From: Flavobacteriales bacterium
GTDB lineage: Bacteria; Bacteroidota; Bacteroidia; Flavobacteriales_F; PHOS-HE28
Direction: 5' to 3'
Length of the DNA stretch: 64,000 nt
NCBI GenBank assembly: GCA_016710685.1
Contig: JADJVC010000006.1
Location: 744,001 to 808,000 of the forward strand
The number at the start of each line of letters is the position of its first letter. The stretch's first letter is position 1. Of this stretch, positions 35,506-46,076 are shown piece after piece. The notes beneath the pieces were generated by a model. The model saw only the letters and a list, made by a program, of their open reading frames with translations, did not search any database and was not told where the DNA came from. A program made the translations under genes and the position numbers.

Positions 35506-35815
35506 GGCCGCCCAGCAAACCGCTCAGAACAACCGTACTGTTGCGCATTCCCAGAACGTGCCCCCCTTCTCCCTCGAAGAAGGGGAAGGGGGATGAGGGT
35601 GCATTGAGGGCGCCCAGCAAACGGCACTAACGCCGAAAGCCCCGTTGGACAAGCAATTGGAGTCACCCTTTCTACTTCGGTGAATGGGCCGGGAGATGAG
35701 GGTGAATTTGTGCAGACCAACAAACCGCACCACTCAACAAAGTCCCACTTCGCAAGTAAGTGGAGTCACCCCTTTTCACTCGGAGAAGGGGAAGGGGATG
35801 AGGGCTCAGACCTGT
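35490..35815 (+). repeat. Three further copies of the CCCCTTCTCC hairpin repeat
   Basis: Copies lie at about 35500-35630 (hairpin 35563-35585, CCCCTTCT...AGAAGGGG, flanked by ATTGAGGCCGCCCAGCAAAC and GAGGGCGCCCAGCAAACGGC), 35655-35735 (degenerate) and 35755-35812 (hairpin 35769-35791 followed by GGGATGAGGGCT). A typical unit is GGAGTCACC, hairpin, GGGATGAGGG, TTGAGGCCGCCCAGCAAACC. The rest of the spacer (35816-36046) holds no gene that I can support and ends with the TonB receptor promoter. Confidence 0.8.
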
Positions 35816-35969
35816 ATATGAACCGTCCATTCGTGTAACGCACCGTCCGTCACGGCCACATACCTTGCACCTGCAACCAGCGATCCAACCCGCGCAATGG
35901 CTACACCAACCACACAGCTTTCCGTACCCGAGGAGGGAAGTTGCTTGCGCAAACAGTGGGCTTTTTTGA

Positions 35970-36000
35970 TTTGCACCATTCAACCGCTTTTCTATCTTTA
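35970..36000 (+). promoter_or_regulatory. Promoter of the TonB/T9SS-type operon
   Basis: TTTG (35970-35973), 19 bases, TATCTTTA (35993-36000). This matches the Bacteroidota -33/-7 arrangement (TTTG, N19-20, TAnnTTTG) with one mismatch in the last base. It lies 46 bases before the receptor ATG at 36047. Confidence 0.55.
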
Positions 36001-36046
36001 CGCCCCCTCGTTGCCAAGTTTACACGAACGTAACACCCGATCCTTG

Positions 36047-39000
36047 ATGCTGAGAACACTATGCTCGGCCACTGTCATTCTTATTTGCAGTGCCCTTAGC
36101 CTGAAAGCCCGGATCGGCTCGGGCACCCTACAAGGAACCGTTAAGGACAAGAAGTCCGCGGAACCCCTGCCTTTCGTCTCCATCGTGGTGGAAAGTAACG
36201 GCACGCGGACCGCGGGAGGCCAGTCCGATTTCGACGGCAACTACAAGATCAGCCCGATCACTCCGGGTACCTACGACGTTACCGTGAGCTATGTGGGCTA
36301 CCAGCCCACCAAGATCACAGGCGTGGTGGTGAACAGCAACAAGATCACCTTCCAGGATTTCGACCTCAACAGTGGCATGGAGCTGGCCGGTGTGGAAGTG
36401 ATCCGCTACAAAGTGCCTCTTATTGAAAAGGACGGAGGTGCTTCCGGTGCTACCGTGACGCGTGACCAGATCGCCAAAATGCCTACGCGTTCCGCAACCT
36501 CGATCGCCACCACCGTGGCGGGGGCCAGTACCGCCGGTACCGGCGGTGGAGTGAGCATCCGTGGTTCACGCAGTGACAATACGTACTACTATATTGACGG
36601 GGTGAAAGTGCCCGCCGGTGCCGGTGTCGGTCTACCGAAGAGCGCCATTGAAGAAGTGCAGGTGATCACCGGCGGCGTACCGGCCAACTACGGTGACGTT
36701 ACCGGTGGTGTCATCAACATTACCACCCGTGGACCCAGCCGTCAATTTTTTGGCGGCGTGGAGTACCTTACTTCCGGTTACAAAGTCGGCTCGGACATCA
36801 CCGATATCGTTGGCTTGGACAAGTACGCGTTCAACCAGCTTGAAGCCAGCCTCAGTGGCCCTCTGCTCTTTAAAAAAGACAGCCTTGGTAAGAAGGACAA
36901 GCCATTGCTCGGCTTCTTCATCAGTGCACAGGCCACGGATGCTGTGGACAACAGCCCGCTTTGGGGTGGCGACCTGCGCGTGAAAACCGATGTACGCGAC
37001 CAATTGCTCAGCAACCCGTTCCGCGTGCTTCCCAGCCCGAACGGACCATTGGTCCGCTACAACTCTGATTATCTGCATGCTGACGATATTGAGCAGCTCG
37101 ATACGCGGCAGAATGCGGGCAGCAGAAGCTTGCTCGCCTCGGGTAAGATCGATATTTCCACAACCCCTACCATCAACCTTTCCGTGGGCGGTTCCGTGGA
37201 CTTGAACAAAGACCAGAACTTCAACCGGGGCAATTCGCTGCTCAATGCGGAGAACAACAGCGAGTTCATCAACAACACATGGCGGACATTCGTCCGGTTC
37301 ACCCAGCGCTTCAATAGCCGCGAGGAAACCATGGATGACCATGAGACCAACGGAATCAAGAACGCCTACTATTCAGTACAAGTGGACTATTCGCGGCAGA
37401 ACCAGAAAAGTCAGGACAAGGACCATGGAAGCAACTTGTTCGACTATGGCTACCTCGGCAAATTCATCAGCACGCGCATCCCTACGTACGACTTCCTTAC
37501 AGGTAAGCAAACCGGCTTCCAGGTGGTCAATGTGGACTTCGTGCCGGGGGACTTGAACCCGACCGCCTCCGCGTTTGACGAGCAGTATTTTAATCTGTTT
37601 CCGACGGACGCCGGTTTCTATACGGATTTCAACGCTGTTTCTGCCAACAATGGTCTGCTGAACGGTCAAGTTCCGGACAACGTGTATAGTCTCTGGAGCA
37701 ACGTAGGTTCGCTTAGCAACCGCTATTCCACCTATCAGCAGGATCAGATCCACATCGGGGCGAACGGTTCAGCCGACATCGGAAAACATGCTGTGAGCAT
37801 CGGGGTGGACTATGAGCAGCTCACCCAGCGCAGCTACCGCATCAACCCGCTCGGATTGTGGGGCCGTGCCCGTGACTTGGCGGATTTCCACCTCCAACAA
37901 TTGGACTTCAGCGATTCTACGCTCTCCCCCGGTCCTGATGGCATCATCTACACCAGTTACGACCGTTTGGTCGGGGCAGATCAAACTACTTTCGATTATA
38001 ACCTGCGTACCGCGTTAGGCCTCGACCCGAACGGAACGGACTACATCGATGTGGACGCGCTGGACCCTTCAACCTTCTCCTTGGACATGTTCGCTCCGGA
38101 CGAACTTATCCAAAGCGGTCAAGGCCTCATCAATCCGAATAATACGGGTGTAGGCCTGATCAACAGCTACTACGGCTATGATTACCTCGGCAACAAACTC
38201 ACCAGCCGACCCACATTTGAAGATTTCTTCGACAAGAGCAGCAGATTGGGCAATGACACGGTTTACTCCCGTCTGCAAGCGCCGTACCAGCCCATCTATG
38301 TGGCCGGCTACATCATGGACAAGTTCGCGTTCGATGACATCATCTTCAACGTGGGTGTGCGTGTGGACCGTTACGATGCCAACCAGAGCGTGTTGAAGGA
38401 CCCCTATCTGTGGAGGCCCGCATACACCGCTGGCGATGCACAAGTGCAAGACCTGTACAACGGAAACCCGCGACCAGGGAACATCGGGGACGATTATGTA
38501 GTGTACGTGAACAAGATCGAGGATCCTTCTTCCATCGTGGGCTACCGTGATGGTGACCAATGGTACAATTCCCTCGGTGAACCCATTCCCGACGGTTCCG
38601 TGCTCCGCCAATCCGAAGGCATCCAGCCTTACCTCATCGACTACGCGAACGACCCTTCCGGCAGCCTGCAAGGATCCAAGCTGCGTAAGGAGGCTTTCGA
38701 AGTCTACAACCCACAGGTGAACGTGATGCCCCGCATCGCCTTCTCCTTCCCCATCAGTGACGAGGCCGTATTTTTTTGCGCACTACGACATCCTTACCCA
38801 ACGGCCCACGGACTTCGGTCGGTTGGACCTGCTGAACTACGCCTACATAGAGAACTCGGGCTACGTATTGCAAAATGCCAACCTGAAGCCGACCAAGACC
38901 ATCGACTATGAACTGGGCTTTCAGCAAGTGTTGACCAAGAGCTCTTCGCTGAAGCTTTCTGCCTACTACCGTGAATTGCGCGACCAGATCCAGATCCGGA

Positions 39001-39779
39001 ACGTGAGCAATGCTTGGCCGGTGGAATACAAGACTTATGGCAACATCGACTTCGGCAACGTGGTGGGCTTCACCACCACCTACGACCTCCGCCGTACGAA
39101 GAACGTGTGGATGCGCGCCAGTTACACCCTTCAGTTCGCCAAAGGAACGGGTAGTGATCCCAACACCACCTTTGGCTTGATCAATGCCGGCCTGCCGAAC
39201 CTGCGTACGATCTTTCCGCTCAGCTTCGACCAGCGCCACCGCTTCCAAGGCACCGTGGACTTCCGCTATGGAGAAGGCACCGACTACAACGGACCCATGC
39301 TCTTTGGCAAGAAAATCCTCCAGCGCACCGGCGTGAACTTTGTAGCCAACCTCGGCAGCGGTACCCCGTACAGTCGTTCGTCTTCCATTTACAACGAAGG
39401 AGAGAACAGGGGCACATACACCTTGGACGGAACGCTTAACGGGGCTACCTTGCCTTGGCAGTTCACCACCGACATGGTGATCGATCGGGACATCCCGCTG
39501 ACCTTCGGTAAAGACAAGGGTGACAAAGCCAAATCCAGCAACCTGAACGTCTACTTGCTGATCAGCAATGTGTTCAACACGCGGGTCGTAACCAGCGTGT
39601 ACCGCGCTACGGGATCCCCGACGGATGACGGCTATTTGGCCTCTTCCCAGTTCCAAGCCGACATCAATAACCACAACGACGTCCAAAGCTACCGCGACCT
39701 CTACGCATTGAGCGTGAATACTCCTTACAACTTCGGCGCACCGCGCACCATCCGTTTGGGTGCAAGGTTCGACTTCTGA
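36047..39779 (+). CDS. TonB-dependent receptor with carboxypeptidase-like domain, frameshifted
   Basis: About 1243 residues. Signal sequence MLRTLCSATVILICSALSLKA, carboxypeptidase-regulatory-like domain (GTLQGTVKDKKSAEPLPFVSIVV), plug (SIRGSRSDNTYYYIDGVKVP, GGVPANYGDVTGGVINITTRGP) and a very large barrel ending RTIRLGARFDF with terminal Phe. The frame breaks after PRIAFSFPISDEAVF: the T7 run at 38771-38777 should be T6, restoring AHYDILTQRPTDFGRLDLLNY. The ATG at 36047 follows a good promoter. It heads an operon with a 1371-residue secreted protein and a PorV-like barrel, so it may export or dock that partner rather than import a nutrient (inference). Confidence 0.85.
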
Positions 39780-39801
39780 CCCCAGAAAGGCCTCCTTAGC
39801 C

Positions 39802-42800
39802 ATGAAACACACACGCCTTCTTTCCCTTGTTGCAGCCACCGTCGGTGTGCTGGCACTACAAGCCCGTGAGGTGCCCGGATTGCCGCAAGGCATTACGCAA
39901 CCCGGCGGCAACCACCAAGTCGGTACGCTGCGCGCTGCACCCTGCGCTCCCGCATCCGCCTCCGCCCAATTGGACCTCAACAACGTACGCGCCCGCATTG
40001 AGAACGGGGGTACCTTGTGGGAGAACAGGGCTACGGGAAGAGCCGCTTATGAAATTCCCAAAACCACCGACAACACGGGCCCCAATGCGCTTTTTGCCGG
40101 TGCGTTGTGGATGGGTGGTCTTTCTCCGGACAGCATCCTGAAATTGGCGGCGGTGCGTTTCCGCCAGATCGGCAATGACTATTACCCGGGACCGTTAACG
40201 GCGTTCGACACCCTTACCCAAACGGGTGATGCCTCAACCGATGCCATCCAGTGCAACAAGTACGACAGGATGTTCAAGACCATGCGCGTGGATGCCCAAA
40301 AGCAGTCCGCGTATTACACGTGCTTGAACGACCCCGATTGCAACACCAACGTCGATTTTCCGGGCTATTCAACGCCTGCCTATTTCTACGACTGGCCGGC
40401 TCATGGCGATCCCTCACTAGGGCAGGACTACAATTTGGCTCCGTATTTTGACTCCCCGTACGGTGAACAAAATTTTTATGACCCCGATGGTGGAGACTAT
40501 CCCGGATATGACCTGCAGGGCATCATCGATTGCAAATCAAAGAAGCGTACGGACGCCATTCCACTTTTCGGTGACCAAAACATTTGGTGGGTTTTCAATG
40601 ATAAGGGTAATGCTCACACTGAATCAGGCGGGCAGCCTATCGGCATGGAGATCCGTGCGCAGGCTTTCGAGTTCAGCACCAACGATGAAGTGAACAACAT
40701 GTCGTTCTACAATTACGTGTTGATCAACCAAGGGACCCAAACACTTTACAAGACCTATTTCGGCCAATGGGTGGACGTGGACCTTGGAGGTGCCACAGAT
40801 GACTATGTGGGTTGCGACGTACAACGCGGTTTGGGCTACGGATACAACGGTGACCCGGTGGATGAGGGTTCGACAGGTAGCGCCGGGTATGGTGGTCCCA
40901 CGCCACCACCACCGGCCGTCGGCGTGGACTTCTTTGAAGGGCCATACCAGGATGCTGACGGCATCGACAATCCGCTGACGACAGACTGCCAAGTGGCCAG
41001 GGATCAATTGGGCATTCCTTACGGAGGCATTGGTATCGGGTATGGGGATACCATTCCGGACAATGAACGCTACGGTATGCGAGCTTTCGTCTACCATAAC
41101 AATTCCGGCGGACCTACCGGCGACCCCAGTAACGCGATCGCCTACTACAATTTCCTGCGGGGCATTTGGGGCGACAACACACCGATGACCTATGGCGGGA
41201 CGGGATACGCTCCCGGCGGTGGAGGCACCCGCGCGACGTACATGTTTCCCGGAACTTCTGATAACCTGGGTTGGGGAACGAACTGTGTAGCACAACCCAA
41301 TTGGGACGAGGTAGCTGCTGGCAATGCGCCAGCTGACCGACGCTTTATCCAAAGTGCTGGACCGTTTACCTTGTTTCCTGGCCAGTTCAACAACATCACC
41401 GTGGGCGTGGTATGGGCCCGGGCATCAACCGGGAACGTCGAAAGCAGCGTGGAACTCATGCGCCGTGCGGATGATAAGGCCCAGTCGCTGTTCGACAATT
41501 GCTTTAAGATCCTCAACGGTCCGGATGCACCTTCGCTCACCATCCAGGAAATGGACAAGGAGTTGATCCTCTACATCGCCAACCCGCAAGGCAGCAATAA
41601 CTTCAACGAGTTGTACTCCGAGCTTGATGCTACGATCCCGGCAACGGATACCGCCGGGGTGCCGAACGACCGGTTCTACCGGTTCCAGGGGTACCAGATT
41701 TTCCAGTTGAAGAACGCTGATATAAAAGCAGACCAACTTCAGGATCCGGATTTTGCCCGTTTGGTTGCCCAAGTGGACGTCCTCGACACCGTTACACAAT
41801 TGATCAACTGGTACCAGGACCCGACCCTAAATGTGGCCGTGCCGCAGGAAATGGTGAGTGGTCAGGATACGGGCATCGTGCATTCCTTCCGGATCACTTC
41901 CGACTTGTTTACCCAGTCTGACCCGTCGTTGAAGAACTTCCAGACCTATTACTTCATGGCCATTGCCTACGGCTATAACAACTACCAGGATTTCGTGCAA
42001 ACTCCCGAAGGTGCGCTAGGCCAGCCTTATCCATACTTGGCAGGCAGGAAGTCGCCCACGGGTTCCATCCAAGCCGTGGCGGGTATTCCACACAAAGCTG
42101 AAGTGGAGAACGGTGGCACGGTGCTGAACGCGCAATACGGCGACGGTTTCGTGATCACCCGTATCGAAGGACAAGGCAACGGTGGCCAAAAACTGGAGTT
42201 ACAGCCAGCCACGTTGGACGGGATATTGGCATCTCCGGTCAGCCGATTGGACGAACTGAAATACAGCCAAGGACTGGGCCCAGTAAATGTGAAGGTCGTA
42301 GACCCTTTGAAAGTGCCAAGTGGCAATTTTGAACTGTGGATCAAGGACACTACGTCCATTCCGATCCCCACGGCGCCGATCACCTACAAGCGTTTGCAGG
42401 ATGCGTATTGGATTCTCGTACGTCTTACTGACAACCCCACCAGTGCGGATACCGTCTATTCCACGCAAAGCATTCAAATTCAGAACGAGGACATTATCCC
42501 CGAATGGGGGATGTCGGTCACCATTACCCAGACCTTGTATGTCGCCGAGAAATTTGCCAATTTCCTTGGCAGCGATAAGAAGGTGAACAGCCCGGATTGG
42601 TATGCTGGCATTCCCGATCAGGAAGGCGAGTTGGTCCAGAACTGGATCAGGGCCGGACAGTCCGTCGATGATGCCTTGGCCTTTCCTGATTACGGAGGTA
42701 TTGACAACGATCAACAGTACGAAAAAGTGTTGGGCGGAACTTGGGCCCCATGGCAGCTCGTAGGTGACACGTTGGTACAGCCCGGTACGGTGGAATCGAT

Positions 42801-43917
42801 CATCCGCAATACGCAGACCAATACGAGCATCAAGGACATCCCGAGCATTCAGGTTGTGATCACACCGGATAAGAGCAAGTGGAGCCGTTGCATCGTGGTT
42901 GAGGAAAGCGATGCACCACAATTCACCATTCCCGCCAATACCAAGAAACTCCACCTGCGCGATCGGCCCAGTGTGGACAAAAACGGTCGTGCAGCGGGCA
43001 CGGACGGAGCGAATGACGGGGAAGCGAACTTGGTAAACTCGACCGGCATGAGCTGGTTCCCGGGTTATGCGGTGGACGCTGAGACCGGGGAGCGTCTTAA
43101 CATGTTCTTCGGGGAGAACAGCTTCCTTGGAGGCGGTGCCGGTAACGACATGATCTGGAATCCATCCAGCGAATTGTATACCCAAGACGGATTCACTCCG
43201 GTCTTCGGTGGGCAACATTGGATCTATGTGTGCTACAACGTTCGGCGCATCACCCCCGCTGCTTTGGCCAACAACCGGATGCCCCAATATGACGATGGTG
43301 CATTTGCCCGGCAGGCCATGAACTCCAGCGCAACCATTCCCAATGTCTATGGTGCGGTGGGTTGGGTTGGTTCCGGATTGTTGAACGAGGGCATGTTCAT
43401 GAAGAGCCCGGAAGATGGCCTCGTGCCTTCAGAACTACGCTTGCGCATGAATGTGAACAAGCCGTACAATTTGTACGCCGATCCTTATCCGGGGTACGAA
43501 CCCTCCATCACCCCCCAACGCAACGGCGGCTTGCCTTTGTATGCCTTCAACACGGGTGAGCAGTCCACACAGGTCAATGTTACGGATGTCGGCCAGAGCG
43601 TACTCGACCTGATCGGAGTAGTACCCAATCCGTACTACGCCTACAGCGGCTATGAGACCGGGCGCTTGGACAACCGGGTGAAGTTCATCAACTTGCCCAA
43701 GACGTGTACCGTGAGCATCTACACCGTGAGCGGTTCCTTGGTGCGCAAGTACAACAAGGACAACGAACTTACCTACCTCGACTGGGACCTGAAGAACAAC
43801 TACAACGTGCCCATCTCCGGAGGGACATACTTGATCCATGTGGACGCACCTGGCTTGGGTGAGCGCGTGATCAAGTGGTTCGGCGTGATCCGCCCGATCG
43901 ACCTGCAGAATTTCTAA
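39802..43917 (+). CDS. Giant secreted protein with T9SS-like C-terminal domain
   Basis: A 1371-residue protein starting at the ATG at 39802 (MKHTRLLSLVAATVGVLALQ, signal peptide). The N-terminal part has ARIENGGTLWENRATGRAAYEIPK, then FAGALWMGGLSPD, common to a Bacteroidota family of large surface proteins found next to TonB receptors. Long Asp/Gly/Tyr-rich regions follow. The last 100 residues (VVPNPYYAYSGYETGRLDN, VKFINLPKTCTVSIYTVSGSLVRKYNKDN, ISGGTYLIHVDAPG) have the shape of a T9SS type A-like sorting domain. It lies 22 bases after the receptor and 19 before the PorV-like gene. No enzymatic motif is recognised; it may be an adhesin or surface-layer component. Confidence 0.78.
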   Translation: MKHTRLLSLVAATVGVLALQAREVPGLPQGITQPGGNHQVGTLRAAPCAPASASAQLDLNNVRARIENGGTLWENRATGRAAYEIPKTTDNTGPNALFAGALWMGGLSPDSILKLAAVRFRQIGNDYYPGPLTAFDTLTQTGDASTDAIQCNKYDRMFKTMRVDAQKQSAYYTCLNDPDCNTNVDFPGYSTPAYFYDWPAHGDPSLGQDYNLAPYFDSPYGEQNFYDPDGGDYPGYDLQGIIDCKSKKRTDAIPLFGDQNIWWVFNDKGNAHTESGGQPIGMEIRAQAFEFSTNDEVNNMSFYNYVLINQGTQTLYKTYFGQWVDVDLGGATDDYVGCDVQRGLGYGYNGDPVDEGSTGSAGYGGPTPPPPAVGVDFFEGPYQDADGIDNPLTTDCQVARDQLGIPYGGIGIGYGDTIPDNERYGMRAFVYHNNSGGPTGDPSNAIAYYNFLRGIWGDNTPMTYGGTGYAPGGGGTRATYMFPGTSDNLGWGTNCVAQPNWDEVAAGNAPADRRFIQSAGPFTLFPGQFNNITVGVVWARASTGNVESSVELMRRADDKAQSLFDNCFKILNGPDAPSLTIQEMDKELILYIANPQGSNNFNELYSELDATIPATDTAGVPNDRFYRFQGYQIFQLKNADIKADQLQDPDFARLVAQVDVLDTVTQLINWYQDPTLNVAVPQEMVSGQDTGIVHSFRITSDLFTQSDPSLKNFQTYYFMAIAYGYNNYQDFVQTPEGALGQPYPYLAGRKSPTGSIQAVAGIPHKAEVENGGTVLNAQYGDGFVITRIEGQGNGGQKLELQPATLDGILASPVSRLDELKYSQGLGPVNVKVVDPLKVPSGNFELWIKDTTSIPIPTAPITYKRLQDAYWILVRLTDNPTSADTVYSTQSIQIQNEDIIPEWGMSVTITQTLYVAEKFANFLGSDKKVNSPDWYAGIPDQEGELVQNWIRAGQSVDDALAFPDYGGIDNDQQYEKVLGGTWAPWQLVGDTLVQPGTVESIIRNTQTNTSIKDIPSIQVVITPDKSKWSRCIVVEESDAPQFTIPANTKKLHLRDRPSVDKNGRAAGTDGANDGEANLVNSTGMSWFPGYAVDAETGERLNMFFGENSFLGGGAGNDMIWNPSSELYTQDGFTPVFGGQHWIYVCYNVRRITPAALANNRMPQYDDGAFARQAMNSSATIPNVYGAVGWVGSGLLNEGMFMKSPEDGLVPSELRLRMNVNKPYNLYADPYPGYEPSITPQRNGGLPLYAFNTGEQSTQVNVTDVGQSVLDLIGVVPNPYYAYSGYETGRLDNRVKFINLPKTCTVSIYTVSGSLVRKYNKDNELTYLDWDLKNNYNVPISGGTYLIHVDAPGLGERVIKWFGVIRPIDLQNF

Positions 43918-43936
43918 TTCCATCGGATCCACGATA

Positions 43937-45004
43937 ATGCCACACAGCATGAGCAAGACTTTAAAACTATCGAGGATGTCGGCGGCAGCAGGGTTGGCCC
44001 TGTTGGCCACGGGCGCAATGGCCGGTAACCCCGACCGGGCCGGCGGTGCCGGTGCCACCCAGCTCTTAGTAAACCCATGGGCCCGCAGCAACGGCTGGTC
44101 CTTGGCGAATACCGCCACTTTGCAAGGCGCCGAAAGCCTTTTCGGCAACGTGGCAGGCTTGGCACATATCCGCAAAACAGAAATTCTCTTCAGCAGCACC
44201 CGCTGGATGGAAGGCAGTGGAGTGAAGATCAACTCCGTGGGCTTCGGTCAAAAGCTGGGCGAAAGTGGTGTGATCGGTATCAGCGCCACTACTTTCGGTT
44301 TTGGAGACCTGCCGGTTACGACCATCGACCAGCCGGAAGGCGGATTGGGCACCTTCAGCCCAACTCAGGCGAACATCGGCGTGGCCTACTCGAAAGCGTT
44401 TTCGAACAGCATTTTCGGTGGTCTGCTCTTGCGCGTGGTGTCCGAGTCCATTGCTAACGTGCGCACTTCTGGCGTGGCTTTCGATGCCGGTATCCAATAC
44501 GTGACCGGTCCTACCGACAACGTACACTTCGGTATTGCTCTTAAGAATGTGGGACCTGCCATGAAGTTCAAAGGTGACGGCCTATCCGTGCAGGGTCTGT
44601 TGGTAGGAGGAGACAACTCCCTCACCTTGGAACAGCGTTCCGCTGATTTCGAGCTGCCCTCCATGATGAACATCGGTGCGGCGTACGACTTCAATATCAG
44701 TGAGCTGCACCGTGTGACCGTGGCCGGCACTTTCATCTCCAACTCCTTTACCAAGGACCAGTTCATTCTGGGCGCGGAATATGCGTTCAAGAAGATGTTC
44801 CATGTGCGGGGCGGCTACCTCTACGAAAAGGATGTCACCGACGACGTCAAGCGCGAAACGGTGTTTACCGGACCCAGCGCCGGCGTAAGCATAGACCTTC
44901 CGTTCGGCGAGGAGAAGAAAAGCGCCGTTGCCATCGACTACGGTTACCGCGCCACCAATCCTTTCAGCGGTGTACACAGTATCGGCGTTCGTTTGAGCCT
45001 CTGA
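43937..45004 (+). CDS. PorV/PorQ-family outer-membrane beta-barrel protein
   Basis: A 355-residue barrel of the PorV/PorQ (FadL-like) family, linked in Bacteroidota to T9SS substrate shuttling or maturation. Signal peptide (AAAGLALLATGAMAG), then the family opening GGAGATQLLVNPWARSNGW, SLFGNVAGLAHIRKTEILFSS and amphipathic strands up to HSIGVRLSL. Either the ATG at 43937 or that at 43949 (MSKTLKL) may be the start; the latter gives a more compact signal peptide. It is the third gene of the receptor operon, followed by a perfect 12-bp hairpin. Confidence 0.85.
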   Translation: MPHSMSKTLKLSRMSAAAGLALLATGAMAGNPDRAGGAGATQLLVNPWARSNGWSLANTATLQGAESLFGNVAGLAHIRKTEILFSSTRWMEGSGVKINSVGFGQKLGESGVIGISATTFGFGDLPVTTIDQPEGGLGTFSPTQANIGVAYSKAFSNSIFGGLLLRVVSESIANVRTSGVAFDAGIQYVTGPTDNVHFGIALKNVGPAMKFKGDGLSVQGLLVGGDNSLTLEQRSADFELPSMMNIGAAYDFNISELHRVTVAGTFISNSFTKDQFILGAEYAFKKMFHVRGGYLYEKDVTDDVKRETVFTGPSAGVSIDLPFGEEKKSAVAIDYGYRATNPFSGVHSIGVRLSL

Positions 45005-45017
45005 TCACTTTAGTCCC

Positions 45018-45025
45018 TATCTTTG
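45018..45025 (+). promoter_or_regulatory. -7 promoter element TATCTTTG upstream of greA
   Basis: An exact TAnnTTTG match, 55 bases before the greA ATG. It abuts the operon terminator hairpin (45025-45052), so a greA transcript would begin inside the hairpin and lack its left arm. Confidence 0.55.
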
Positions 45026-45052
45026 GAAAAGGACCCGAACGGGTCCTTTTCC
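45025..45052 (+). terminator. Perfect 12-bp hairpin after the PorV-like gene
   Basis: GGAAAAGGACCC, loop GAAC, GGGTCCTTTTCC: a perfect stem 20 bases after the stop at 45004. The T-run is within the descending arm, followed by GTATTTC. It probably ends the 36047-45004 operon. Confidence 0.75.
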
Positions 45053-45079
45053 GTATTTCACACCCAACACCCCCCGGCC

Positions 45080-45553
45080 ATGAGCACAACGGCCTATTAC
45101 ACCGAGGAAGGACTTAAAAAACTGCTGGACGAGCTTCACAAGTTGAAGACCGTGGACCGGCCGCACATCAGCAAGCAGATTGCTGATGCCCGAGACAAAG
45201 GCGATCTCAGCGAGAATGCCGAGTACCATGCCGCCAAGGAAGATCAAGGTCTACTGGAAGCGCGCATCGCTAAAATGGAGGAGGTGGTGGCCAGCGCCCG
45301 CGTGGTCGATCCCGACCAAGTGGACACTGATAAAGTCTACATCCACTGCACAGTGAAAGTGCGCCAACCGGCAAGCGGCGCGGAACGCAATTTCACCCTC
45401 GTCGCTGAAACGGAAGCGGACATCAAGACCGGCAAGATCAGCGTGACCTCGCCCATCGGCAAGGGCTTACTGGGCAAGAAGGTGGGCGAGAAAGCCGAGA
45501 TCACCACGCCCGCAGGCACTACGCTTTTCGAAGTACTCGACATCTCCCGCTGA
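45080..45553 (+). CDS. greA: Transcription elongation factor GreA
   Basis: A 157-residue GreA that binds the RNA polymerase secondary channel and stimulates cleavage of backtracked RNA. The N-terminal coiled coil with ISKQIADARDKGDLSENAEYHAAKEDQG (about residues 34-61, containing the acidic tip DLSENAEY) and the C-terminal globular FKBP-like domain (ISVTSPIGKGLLGKKVGEKAEI) are both intact. The ATG at 45080 follows the conserved spacing. It is in a TGATG overlap with the HIT gene. Confidence 0.96.
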   Translation: MSTTAYYTEEGLKKLLDELHKLKTVDRPHISKQIADARDKGDLSENAEYHAAKEDQGLLEARIAKMEEVVASARVVDPDQVDTDKVYIHCTVKVRQPASGAERNFTLVAETEADIKTGKISVTSPIGKGLLGKKVGEKAEITTPAGTTLFEVLDISR

Positions 45554-45942
45554 TGCCAAGCATTTTCACCCGCATCATACGGGGCGAAATACCCTGCCAC
45601 AAAGTGGGGGAGGATGAACATTTTCTTGCTTTTTTGGACATTAATCCGCTGCGCGAGGGCCACTCCCTTGTGATCCCGAAATTGGAGGTGGACAAATTTT
45701 TCGATCTGCCGGCGGACGTGCTTGCGGCGATCATGCCCTTCGCGCAGGAAGTAGCCGGGCGCATAGCCAAGGTGGTGCCGTGCAACCGCATCGGTGTGAG
45801 CGTGGTGGGGCTGGAGGTGCCGCATGCGCACGTTCATCTCATCCCCATCGATTCAGTCTACGACATGGATTTCGCCAGGCCGAAGTTTCAGTTTACGCAG
45901 GAGGAACTCGCATCTTTTGCTAAGCGGATCCGGGAAGCCTGA
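45553..45942 (+). CDS. HIT family protein
   Basis: A 129-residue histidine-triad nucleotide hydrolase/transferase. The start is MPSIFTRIIRGEIPCHKV, the triad is HAHVHLIPI (residues 91-99; H91, H93, H95), and LDINPLREGHSLVIPK is the usual Hint-type lead. It is translationally coupled to greA by a TGATG overlap, a pairing common in this phylum. Biological substrate not known. Confidence 0.93.
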   Translation: MPSIFTRIIRGEIPCHKVGEDEHFLAFLDINPLREGHSLVIPKLEVDKFFDLPADVLAAIMPFAQEVAGRIAKVVPCNRIGVSVVGLEVPHAHVHLIPIDSVYDMDFARPKFQFTQEELASFAKRIREA

Positions 45943-46076
45943 AATCCACCGCCAAGACGCTAAGGGCGCTAAGATGAATTGGCGCGAAATGCAACGAGCG
46001 TTACAGTAGAAACCGAGGCCCCCACTACAGCACCTTCTTTGCGCTCTTCACGTTTTGGCGGTAAAAAACTCTGGTA

